A DNA stretch of 16,722 bases from Bryobacterales bacterium (GTDB taxonomy: Bacteria > Acidobacteriota > Terriglobia > Bryobacterales > Bryobacteraceae), in NCBI GenBank assembly GCA_016789785.1, contig JAEUQE010000207.1, positions 1 through 16,722 of the forward strand. The letters run 5' to 3'. Numbering within the stretch: the stretch's first letter is position 1; every line of letters starts with the position of its first letter. The translations under genes were made by a program, and so were the position numbers. Positions 1-5,954 of the stretch are shown here, one piece after another. Under the pieces are notes generated by a model, which did no database searches, was not told the origin of the DNA, and saw only the letters and a list, made by a program, of their open reading frames with translations.

Positions 1-14
1 CGTCCTCTTCCATT

Positions 15-70
15 TTCAGGATCATCTTGTGTTGGAATCAACTCTGCCTTCAGGATCATCTTGTGTTGGA
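15..70. repeat. 22-bp direct repeat, two copies 34 bp apart
   Basis: A perfect 22-bp sequence occurs at 15-36 and again at 49-70, beginning TTCAGGATCATC and ending TGTGTTGGA. The 12 bases between the copies resemble the bases after the second copy only loosely, so this may be the edge of a decayed tandem array or a short duplication. Read on the minus strand each copy contains an ATG (23-25 and 57-59). The first of these opens a frame that runs off the left edge of the window, beginning MILKMEED. A duplicated gene start is therefore possible. Nothing else marks the element; it is not a CRISPR because there are only two copies with a 12-nt interval. Confidence 0.75.
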
Positions 71-90
71 CAATTCTCCTGCGATGTCCG

Positions 91-99
91 TGGTATGAT
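91..99 (+). promoter_or_regulatory. extended -10 promoter before the 79-aa membrane protein
   Basis: TGG followed by TATGAT at 94-99 matches the extended -10 form (TGn then a hexamer one base from TATAAT). A possible -35 hexamer TGGACA at 67-72 is 21 bp away, which is too far for normal use, but an extended -10 element does not need one. The expected transcription start falls near 106, two bases before the ATG at 108, so the transcript would be leaderless or nearly so. No Shine-Dalgarno sequence precedes the ATG, which agrees with this reading. Confidence 0.45.
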
Positions 100-107
100 T
101 TCAGCGA

Positions 108-347
108 ATGTCAAACCTGCGCAAGGCCTCGCTCGCTATGGTGATCGTCGGCTTGGTCGGCATGCTGGCGCTGGTTTTCATCATGGCGCTTCAGACCAAG
201 CAGGCAGAGCAGAAAGCGACCGGAGGCGGAGGGTACGCCTACGGAACGAATGTCGTAACAATCGGTCTCGTTCCGGTGTCTATCTGCTGGACGGTCGTAG
301 GGCTTGCCCTTTATTCAAAGTCGAAAAACTCAAAGACTGGAAAGTGA
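108..347 (+). CDS. small two-helix membrane protein, function unknown
   Basis: A 79-residue protein that I do not recognise. It has a short basic N-terminus (MSNLRK), a first hydrophobic helix at about residues 8-28, a polar linker rich in Gln, Lys and Gly (residues 29-47, with a GGGG run at 39-42), and a second helix at about 49-70. The tail is strongly basic (KSKNSKTGK). This is a classic small inner-membrane hairpin with both ends probably in the cytoplasm. The coding case rests on this coherent layout and on an extended -10 promoter immediately upstream. A larger open frame overlaps it in another register but gives a low-complexity Arg-rich product and is rejected. No functional partner is adjacent: the next gene starts about 300 bp downstream. 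Confidence 0.6.
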   Translation: MSNLRKASLAMVIVGLVGMLALVFIMALQTKQAEQKATGGGGYAYGTNVVTIGLVPVSICWTVVGLALYSKSKNSKTGK

Positions 348-373
348 GACCTGAGTCTCCGCCCGGCGGCGGA
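346..373 (+). other. two overlapping small stem-loops after the 79-aa gene
   Basis: GAGAC at 346-350 can pair with GTCTC at 355-359 around a 4-nt loop, and TCCGCC at 358-363 can pair with GGCGGA at 368-373 around CGGC. They start inside the stop codon of the upstream gene and are mutually exclusive by two bases. No U-tract follows, so an intrinsic terminator is not supported; they may still mark the 3' end of the transcript. The rest of the interval up to 643 holds no gene I can support. Confidence 0.25.
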
Positions 374-570
374 TGATCTGGCGACTCTGAAGCGCCAGTC
401 GAAATCGCAGGCGCAGTACATTCGGAGCGTTGCGGTCCCCCGCCACCAAACAATCTCCGCCCGTCAGAGCTTCCTTTCTTCTCAGTCTTCAATTCTGAAG
501 CGTTTTCTCGTCCGAAATTCTGCGGACGCTACCAGACCCTTCGCCAGCAGTTCTAGTAGCGAATCAGCGA

Positions 571-589
571 CTCAACGCGCTTCGTTGAG
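571..589. repeat. 7-bp inverted repeat upstream of the UPF0175 gene
   Basis: CTCAACG at 571-577 and CGTTGAG at 583-589 form a perfect inverted repeat with a 5-nt centre, about 54 bp before the antitoxin start. Antitoxin genes commonly bind inverted repeats in their own promoters, so this is a candidate operator, but a simple RNA stem-loop is equally possible. No convincing -35/-10 pair was found around it. Confidence 0.3.
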
Positions 590-643
590 CAAAGAACCAA
601 GATCTTCGACCCGTCGCTGGGAGATAATGGTGTGGAGGTCAAG

Positions 644-907
644 ATGAACGCAGCCATCGAGCTTCCCGAAGACATCGCACGACAACTCAGTTCCTCTTGG
701 GGAGACATGCCGCGTCGCGCATTGGAAGCCGTCGCGCTCGAAGGCTATCGAAGCGGCGCCTTGAGTCGAGGCCAAGTGGACCGTCTCCTGAGCCTCAACT
801 TCTGGGAGACTGAGGCGTTCCTGAAGGAGAAGCAGGCGTACCTGCCATACGCCGAGTCTGACCTCGCGCACGATCGCGCCGAACTGGATTCCGCGCTGGG
901 CGCATGA
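644..907 (+). CDS. UPF0175 family antitoxin-like protein, no cognate toxin beside it
   Basis: An 87-residue protein of the UPF0175 family, recognised from the pattern IELPEDIARQL, then RRALEAVALEGYRSGALSRGQV, then ETEAFLKEKQAYLPY. Members are small and helical and are usually encoded directly before a PIN-like (DUF3368) toxin, for which they are thought to be the antitoxin or regulator. The start is ATG 644 because GGAGG at 634-638 lies 5 nt before it; the GTG at 632 overlaps that site and is rejected. Here no PIN-like gene follows. Instead a hicB-hicA pair begins 44 bp downstream on the same strand. The family assignment is firm; the antitoxin role in this orphan setting is inference. It could also act alone as a regulator. 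Confidence 0.8.
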   Translation: MNAAIELPEDIARQLSSSWGDMPRRALEAVALEGYRSGALSRGQVDRLLSLNFWETEAFLKEKQAYLPYAESDLAHDRAELDSALGA

Positions 908-916
908 TTGTCGTAT

Positions 917-945
917 CCGACACTTCTCCCATAAGGCGCTAGAAT
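917..945 (+). promoter_or_regulatory. possible hicBA promoter with leaderless start
   Basis: CCGACA at 917-922 (four of six bases of the -35 consensus) and TAGAAT at 940-945 (one or two bases from TATAAT) are separated by exactly 17 bp. The ATG of hicB at 952 is 6 nt after the -10, where transcription would be expected to start. A GAAGG ends one base before the ATG, too close to work as a normal ribosome site. Together this suggests a leaderless hicBA transcript made from its own promoter within the 44-bp gap after the UPF0175 gene. Confidence 0.4.
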
Positions 946-951
946 GAAGGC

Positions 952-1143
952 ATGAGCAGCGCCCGTTACGTCCATTGGCAAGATCACGGCATGTGGCTCG
1001 GCTACCTTGAGGAGTTTCCCGACTACTTGACCCAGGGCGAAACGTTGGCGGAATTGGAGGACAACCTTCGAGACCTGCACCGGGACCTGACGGGGGGTGA
1101 GATTCCTGGTGTCCGCCGGGTTGCCGAATTGACGCTCGGATGA
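952..1143 (+). CDS. hicB: HicB-type antitoxin, short form
   Basis: A 63-residue protein matching the partial RNase-H-like fold of HicB antitoxins: an aromatic first strand (ARYVHWQDHGMWLGYLEEFPD), then the signature region YLTQGETLAELEDNLRDLHRDLTGG, where the TQGETLAEL element and following amphipathic helix are typical. HicB neutralises the HicA mRNA-cleaving toxin by masking its active site. This is the short form: no ribbon-helix-helix or helix-turn-helix domain follows, so DNA-binding autoregulation is not evident from this protein alone. The stop overlaps the start of the next gene as ATGA at 1140-1143, so the two are translationally coupled, antitoxin first. The start has no usable Shine-Dalgarno; a promoter -10 lies immediately upstream. 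Confidence 0.85.
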   Translation: MSSARYVHWQDHGMWLGYLEEFPDYLTQGETLAELEDNLRDLHRDLTGGEIPGVRRVAELTLG

Positions 1144-1322
1144 AGCGGACGGATCTGGTCCGAAAGCTCGAGGCGGCGGGATGCAAGTTCCTCCGGCACG
1201 GCGGGAACTACGATTGGTACAACAACCCTGGAACTGGCGTCTCGCAACCCGTCCCACGCCACCGGGAGATAAACGAGTTCCTTGCAAAGCACATTCTGAA
1301 GAAGCTTGCTTCCGCGGTTTAG
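1140..1322 (+). CDS. hicA: HicA-type toxin with catalytic His replaced by Tyr
   Basis: A 60-residue protein of the HicA family: KRTDLVRKLEAAGCKFLRHGGNYDWY, then a central hairpin and the conserved VPRHREINEFLAKHILKKL helix. HicA has a double-stranded-RNA-binding fold and cuts mRNA using a conserved His in the GGNH segment. Here that position reads GGNY: residue 24 is Tyr, encoded by TAC at 1209-1211, one base from a His codon. His20, four residues earlier, is present but not at the catalytic place. Everything else, including length and the C-terminal helix, looks intact. The likely result is an inactive or altered toxin that may still bind RNA or HicB. It overlaps hicB by 4 bp. Family assignment is firm; the loss of activity is inference. 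Confidence 0.85.
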   Translation: MKRTDLVRKLEAAGCKFLRHGGNYDWYNNPGTGVSQPVPRHREINEFLAKHILKKLASAV

Positions 1323-1328
1323 GCGTAA

Positions 1329-1342
1329 GTTCCAAGCGGAAC
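1329..1342 (+). other. small stem-loop after hicA
   Basis: GTTCC at 1329-1333 pairs with GGAAC at 1338-1342 around a 4-nt loop, starting 6 nt after the hicA stop. There is no U-tract, so it is at best a weak transcript end. The remaining bases to 1536 hold no gene I can support. Confidence 0.2.
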
Positions 1343-1473
1343 GGGAGTGCATTCGGAGCGTTACAATCCGGCGCAAAAGGACTGCTCCCGGGAAATCTGC
1401 TTGAAGGGCATCACGTTTTTGCTTTGGCTGGTGTGATTCGGTTCGTCCACAGCGCCGATCTCACAACTTCGTC

Positions 1474-1525
1474 GCCTTCCAGGAGAGCAGGAACAATGCG
1501 AGTGCCGCTCCAACTCTCCTCAGGC
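1474..1525 (-). terminator. possible stem-loop downstream of the TonB receptor gene
   Basis: AGGAGAG at 1481-1487 is complementary to CTCTCCT at 1514-1520, and the pairing resumes outside a small internal bulge with GCCT 1474-1477 and AGGC 1522-1525. The loop is long (26 nt) and there is no T-run on either side. It sits 12 bp past the receptor stop codon. The position suits a 3'-end structure, but the form is not that of a standard intrinsic terminator. Confidence 0.2.
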
Positions 1526-1536
1526 ACAGCGCGCAA

Positions 1537-4500
1537 TCAGTAGATCAACTTCAATCCGAATTGCACACGGCGAGGCTCGCCAGCACCGTTGATTGTGCCG
1601 ACACCCGGCGTGTTGATGTTCGTCGCCGGGATGTTGAAGAAAGGCGTATTCGACGCATTGAACGACTCGGCTCGGAACTGCAGGCGGAATCGCTCGGTGA
1701 GAGTGAACGTCTTTGCAAGCGACAGATCCAGATTCGTGAGCGCCGGACCAAAGAGAATATTGCGACCCGAATTGCCATAGGTGAAGGTAGGCTGCACCTG
1801 GAACGCGCTCACGTCGAACCAGCGGTCAATCGAACGCTGATCACCAGGCAACGTTCCATCGCGCAGACGATTGGGCCGGTCCGCGCCGCCCGCATTCGTA
1901 ATCCCTCCCGATGTCGTCACAGTAAAAGGCAGGCCCGACGCGCGGCTGAAGATCCCACCAATCTGCCATCCGCCAAAGGCGAGATCAGTAACGCGATTCA
2001 CGTTGCCGAGAAAGGTCTTGCCCTTGCCGAACGGCAGCTCATAGGTGGTACTGAACACGAAGTTGTGCCGCACGTCGGTGAGCGAATTGGCCCGGTTGAG
2101 TTGCCGGTCCCACGCCTTCAGCGCGCCGGTGCCCGCGTTGTTGCCCACTTCATCCAGATTGTCGATGCTCTTCGACCATGTGTAGGCTTGCAGGAACGTC
2201 AACCCTCGCGAGAACCGCTTCTCGGTTTTCACTATCAGGCCGTTGTAGCTGAGATTGCCGTAAGGAATCTGGCTGTTCACTGAGTTGTAGAACGGCCACA
2301 GGCGGCGCTGGGCAACGGGCACGGGCGAAGGATCGATGTTGAAAGGCACGTTGTAGTTCACGCCACCGAGCATCTTGCGCGAACCGTTGCCGTTGTAGCC
2401 GATGGTCAACAGAGTGTCGAAAGGCAGTTCACGTTGAATATCGAAAAACCACTGCTGCGAGTACTGTGTAGGAAGGTAGCGCTGCGGCGCGTCAATGCCG
2501 ACCGAGTTGGGACCAGGCACTTCCGTCGCGGGCAGTTGCACCGCGGGAAACCCGCCGCTCAGCGTGAGGCGCGCGTTGATCCGATCCAAAGTCCCAAAGC
2601 CCACTTCGATGAAGTCGGGAGCCTGATTCTGGCCACGAGCCCATTGCGTTTGAACCGAATCCGCGCGCGCGAAAATCACTCCGGCGCCGGCGCGAATCAC
2701 CGTGCGGTTGGTCAGCTTGTAGGCGAAGCCAAGGCGCGGCGCGAAGCTATTGAAGTCGTTGTCGCAGTAGCAGCCGCCTTTCTCAAAGCGCGTCTGGCGC
2801 AACCGCGCATTGGCTCCCACATTATTGAAATCGAGTTCAAACGTCGACACAGCTCCGTCCGGGAACGTGGGTGCGAAGAAGATGTCGTAGCGTACGCCGA
2901 GATTCAGTGTCAGGCGCGGCGTGATCTTCCAGTCATCCTGAAGGAATGCCGAAACCGTGTTGGTCCACAGATTCTCCCCGTTCTCATTGCCAATGGTTCC
3001 GCCCGCCGCCAGACCCAGCATCATCTCCGCAAGACCATCCGCCGTGCCGCCGCGATTCGCCGGATTGGCCGTGAACTCGCGGTTGAAGGCGAACTGGCCG
3101 CGCGCGAAACGCGCCGCGTTGCGGAACACATTCTCCCGCCGGAACTCGCCGCCAAAGCGGATGTTGTGCTTGCCCGCGCTCTTGAACACTGTATCGGTGA
3201 TCTGGTAGTTCCGCATGTTGTTCGTGTTGGGCCAGAAGGAACGCGAACCAAGTTCCGCGTAGCCGGCTGGGCTGAAGCGCGAGAGCCCGTGGTCGTTCGA
3301 TGAGGCGAGATTCGTCTTCGGAATGCCCTTGATGCCGAATTCTTCAAACGCCGGTTTGTCGTACGGAATGTCGAACTTCGTGTCGAAGTCCGTGAGACCA
3401 AACCGAAGCTCGTTGGTCAGTGACGGGCCGAACGTGATGGTGTGCGTCGCCGCGACACTGTCGGAACGAATCACCGTGGTGGAGGCGAGGCCTCCGTCGG
3501 CAGGCAACGGCAACGGTCCCGGCTCAAAGCGATCCCGATTGCGGCGGCTATAACGCGCGGAGATGCGGCTATTGTCCGTCAGATTGTGATCGCCCTTCAC
3601 ATCGTAAGTATCGACGTCGTTCTTCTCCGAAGGCGCGTAAAAGTAGTTGTTCACGATGCGCGATGGATCGGTGGGGCCGGGATACAACGCCAGAAGTTTG
3701 GGGACAAGCGGATCCCAACGGTTCTTCGGCACGATGTTCCCAGGAAAGGGCTGCCGCGTGAAACTGGCCGGCGTTCCCACGGTGGTTGCGGGATCGAACA
3801 CAGGGCGCACGCTGTTGAAGTCACCATTCAGGATCGCCGCCGTGGGCACCGTCGACAGGAAACTCCGGCCAAGCCGCGTACGCGTTCCCTCGAAAGAGCC
3901 GAAGTAAAATGTGCGGTCCTTCTTGATGGGTCCGCCAATGGTGCCGCCGAACTGATTCTGGCGATAGGGCGGCTTCGGCGATCCATTGCGGTTGGCGAAA
4001 AAGTTCGCGCCATCCAATGCGGAGTTGCGGAGGAACTCGAACACCGTGCCGTGCACCGCGTTGGTCCCCGACTTGATGTTCACAAACACCTGCCCACCCA
4101 TGCGCGTGCCGTACTCGGCGGAGAGGTTGTTCGTGACCACACGGAACTCGCCCACTGCGTCGACGCTCGGCTTTACGGCTTGCGCTTCGAAGCCGATGGG
4201 GCCTCCGGAATACGTGGCGGAGTTGTCGACACCATCGATATTCACCTGCACCTGGTATCCATGCTGGCCGCCCGCCGAGAATACGCCCTCGCCTTGTGGA
4301 CGTGAGCCACGCGCGGGCGCCGTGCCTGCCGTGAGCCTCGCCAGTTCCAGATAGTTGCGGCCATTGAGCGGCAGTTCGACAATGCGTTTGTTGTCGATCA
4401 CCTGGCCGACGGTCGCGGTCTCGGAATCGATGAGTGCGGCCGTTGCGGTTACGTTGACGTTCTCGGTGACCGCGCCGGGCCGCAACGTGAAATCGGCACG

Positions 4501-4791
4501 GCCGATCTGCGCGACATCGAGCTTGATGTCCGACACTTCCGCGACGGAGAAGCCCTGCAAGCTTGCGCGCATTTTGTAGCGTCCGGCTGGAATCGACGGG
4601 ATGCTATACGCTCCAGTGTCATTCGTCATAGCCTCGCGGCGGAGGCCGTTCTCAATGTTGGTGACTTCCACCCGAACGCCAATCAGAACGGCGTCGGTTT
4701 GATCCTTCACGATGCCTTGAATGGCCGCTGTCTGCGCATGCATCAGCGAGCCGGAACAAAGCACTACTCCCAGGCGAAACGCATAGCCCAT
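1537..4791 (-). CDS. Oar-like TonB-dependent outer-membrane receptor with carboxypeptidase-regulatory domain
   Basis: A 1084-residue outer-membrane protein. Residues 1-20 look like a signal peptide (MGYAFRLGVVLCSGSLMHA, cut before Gln20). Residues about 23-104 form a CarboxypepD-reg beta-sandwich (IQGIVKDQTDAVLIGVRVEV through DFTLRPG). A plug domain follows (about 115-240, with VELPLNGRNYLEL at 138-150), then a long beta-barrel, ending in the aromatic terminus FGLKLIY expected for outer-membrane insertion. This architecture is expanded in Acidobacteria and is usually linked to uptake or surface binding of large organic substrates; the substrate cannot be read from the sequence. No SusD-like partner or anti-sigma gene is adjacent. 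The start is the first in-frame ATG after an upstream in-frame stop; it has no Shine-Dalgarno and lies 30 bp after the preceding membrane-protein gene, which suggests co-transcription. Confidence 0.9.
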   Translation of the reverse strand: MGYAFRLGVVLCSGSLMHAQTAAIQGIVKDQTDAVLIGVRVEVTNIENGLRREAMTNDTGAYSIPSIPAGRYKMRASLQGFSVAEVSDIKLDVAQIGRADFTLRPGAVTENVNVTATAALIDSETATVGQVIDNKRIVELPLNGRNYLELARLTAGTAPARGSRPQGEGVFSAGGQHGYQVQVNIDGVDNSATYSGGPIGFEAQAVKPSVDAVGEFRVVTNNLSAEYGTRMGGQVFVNIKSGTNAVHGTVFEFLRNSALDGANFFANRNGSPKPPYRQNQFGGTIGGPIKKDRTFYFGSFEGTRTRLGRSFLSTVPTAAILNGDFNSVRPVFDPATTVGTPASFTRQPFPGNIVPKNRWDPLVPKLLALYPGPTDPSRIVNNYFYAPSEKNDVDTYDVKGDHNLTDNSRISARYSRRNRDRFEPGPLPLPADGGLASTTVIRSDSVAATHTITFGPSLTNELRFGLTDFDTKFDIPYDKPAFEEFGIKGIPKTNLASSNDHGLSRFSPAGYAELGSRSFWPNTNNMRNYQITDTVFKSAGKHNIRFGGEFRRENVFRNAARFARGQFAFNREFTANPANRGGTADGLAEMMLGLAAGGTIGNENGENLWTNTVSAFLQDDWKITPRLTLNLGVRYDIFFAPTFPDGAVSTFELDFNNVGANARLRQTRFEKGGCYCDNDFNSFAPRLGFAYKLTNRTVIRAGAGVIFARADSVQTQWARGQNQAPDFIEVGFGTLDRINARLTLSGGFPAVQLPATEVPGPNSVGIDAPQRYLPTQYSQQWFFDIQRELPFDTLLTIGYNGNGSRKMLGGVNYNVPFNIDPSPVPVAQRRLWPFYNSVNSQIPYGNLSYNGLIVKTEKRFSRGLTFLQAYTWSKSIDNLDEVGNNAGTGALKAWDRQLNRANSLTDVRHNFVFSTTYELPFGKGKTFLGNVNRVTDLAFGGWQIGGIFSRASGLPFTVTTSGGITNAGGADRPNRLRDGTLPGDQRSIDRWFDVSAFQVQPTFTYGNSGRNILFGPALTNLDLSLAKTFTLTERFRLQFRAESFNASNTPFFNIPATNINTPGVGTINGAGEPRRVQFGLKLIY

Positions 4792-4821
4792 ATGGAGGGA
4801 GTATATCAGCGCGGGCCGGAC

Positions 4822-5823
4822 TTACTTCGCGTGGGCAAGATCGAGCTTCAGAACCTCGTTCACGTGGTAGCTCACACCACCCAGTCCACGCACCTCTTTC
4901 AGCATCGTCTGCCAGGCTTCGAGTTGTAGGCGCAGATCGCCACCGTCTTTCGCGATCTTCTCCGCAACGTCGAACAGCGGATGCAGATTCGGCTCCCACT
5001 TGCCGGCATTCTCATCACCAGTGAGGCTGGCGCGCCAGGAAGCCAACTGCTGATCGAGGAATTTCGCATACGCGGGCGCCAGCTTGCGGGGAGGCAAGGG
5101 ATAGACATCTCGCAGATATGCCAGCGAATGCTCCGCCCAACCGGTGCCCAACAACGCGATGGTGTCCGCTTCGAGATCGGGAAGCGCGAGAATGCGGGCG
5201 CGAATGTCGCGGCGAACCTGCTCGTCGCGGGCGTGACAGTGCTGCATCAACTGCCACAGTTTGGCATCTGCCGGAAGATTCGCATACTCAGCCTTTTCCC
5301 AAGCGATGCGCTCCGTATCCATCTGCTGTTCGCGCTCTGCTTGCGCCTGGACTTGGCGGATGTTGTTCTGAACGATCTCCACGAACACCGCGCCAACAAT
5401 CAGCCACCCCGAAAGCCCCGTGACGCCGAGCACGGCGCCAATGATCGCCCGCGTGGCGAGGGAATCCCGCATCGCTGCCTGCAGATTCAACGCGGCAAAC
5501 GCCGCAACAAGGATGACAATGCCCCCGGCCTTCGCAGCCATCGCGGCGCCGCCGCGCCCCGGAGCGGCGACGGGCAGCCACGTCATCACAAGAAAGTAGC
5601 CGAATAGCAGCGCGTAGAGCAGAGTTCTGCCGCCAGGGGCCCAATCGAACGCGCCGGCCCGAATACACAGATAGAGCGCTCCAGACTGCAACAACGCCAA
5701 CGGCGCGGTTCCGAATACCGCGCCCACAGGCCCCTCAGGCCCCCACCCCCGCGACGAAAGCAGGAACGGCAAGCTCAATGCCGCGCCGGCGGCAAGCAAC
5801 AGATTGCCAATCAGCAGATTCAT
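4822..5823 (-). CDS. membrane protein with helical cytoplasmic tail, function unknown
   Basis: A 333-residue protein I cannot place in a family. The first half is hydrophobic, with about five helices near residues 3-23, 33-55, 66-86, 96-116 and 126-150. From about 152 to 180 it becomes a charged, coiled-coil-like helix (QNNIRQVQAQAEREQQMDTERIAWEKAEYA). The remainder (180-333) is soluble and alpha-helical, with a regular pattern reminiscent of helical repeat scaffolds, but with no catalytic motif visible. The ATG at 5823 is preceded by GGGGGC about 6 nt upstream, a weak ribosome site. A paired 10-bp direct repeat lies just before the gene. The TonB receptor follows 30 bp downstream in the same frame and direction, so the two are probably one transcript. 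Confidence 0.7.
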   Translation of the reverse strand: MNLLIGNLLLAAGAALSLPFLLSSRGWGPEGPVGAVFGTAPLALLQSGALYLCIRAGAFDWAPGGRTLLYALLFGYFLVMTWLPVAAPGRGGAAMAAKAGGIVILVAAFAALNLQAAMRDSLATRAIIGAVLGVTGLSGWLIVGAVFVEIVQNNIRQVQAQAEREQQMDTERIAWEKAEYANLPADAKLWQLMQHCHARDEQVRRDIRARILALPDLEADTIALLGTGWAEHSLAYLRDVYPLPPRKLAPAYAKFLDQQLASWRASLTGDENAGKWEPNLHPLFDVAEKIAKDGGDLRLQLEAWQTMLKEVRGLGGVSYHVNEVLKLDLAHAK

Positions 5824-5836
5824 GTTCGCCCCCGTG

Positions 5837-5860
5837 TCTCAATCGATAGGTCTCAATCGA
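5837..5860. promoter_or_regulatory. two tandem 10-bp direct repeats, candidate operator
   Basis: TCTCAATCGA occurs perfectly at 5837-5846 and 5851-5860, a 14-bp period, ending 14 bp before the start of the membrane protein gene that reads leftward. Direct repeats at this place often bind regulators that recognise tandem half-sites. On the minus strand each copy ends TTGAGA, one base from a -35 consensus, but no good -10 was found at the right spacing. Confidence 0.4.
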
Positions 5861-5871
5861 ACTGGCGGAAC

Positions 5872-5897
5872 GCGTCTGACACGTTCTCAACAGACGC
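5872..5897. repeat. 7-bp inverted repeat with 12-nt centre
   Basis: GCGTCTG at 5872-5878 and CAGACGC at 5891-5897 are perfect reverse complements. They lie in the 131-bp gap between the cation transporter and the membrane-protein gene, next to the tandem direct repeats. It could be a transcript-end structure for the upstream transporter or a second regulator site. A run of eight A at 5933-5940 (T on the minus strand), 15 nt past the transporter stop, is close by but not joined to this stem. Confidence 0.3.
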
Positions 5898-5954
5898 TGG
5901 CGTACGAAGCGCCGGCAATCGGTCACGGATCGAAAAAAAATCTTGGCGGCGAGC

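Noticed and set aside
15..70. CRISPR-like array
   Set aside because: Only two repeat copies with a 12-nt interval, no leader and no cas genes.
29..376. 115-codon plus-strand frame at the left end
   Set aside because: It spans the repeat and the 79-aa gene in another register and yields an Arg/Gly-rich product; the 79-aa frame has two clean membrane helices and a promoter.
419..1362. 13-bp repeat CATTCGGAGCGTT at 419-431 and 1350-1362
   Set aside because: One or two chance 13-mer matches are expected in a window of this size, and the flanks differ.
1181..1543. 120-codon plus-strand frame after hicA
   Set aside because: It overlaps most of hicA in another register and gives a product with no recognisable pattern and no ribosome site.
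5933..5940. run of eight A as terminator of the CDF gene
   Set aside because: On the minus strand it gives a T-run, but no stem directly precedes it, so a standard intrinsic terminator is not supported.
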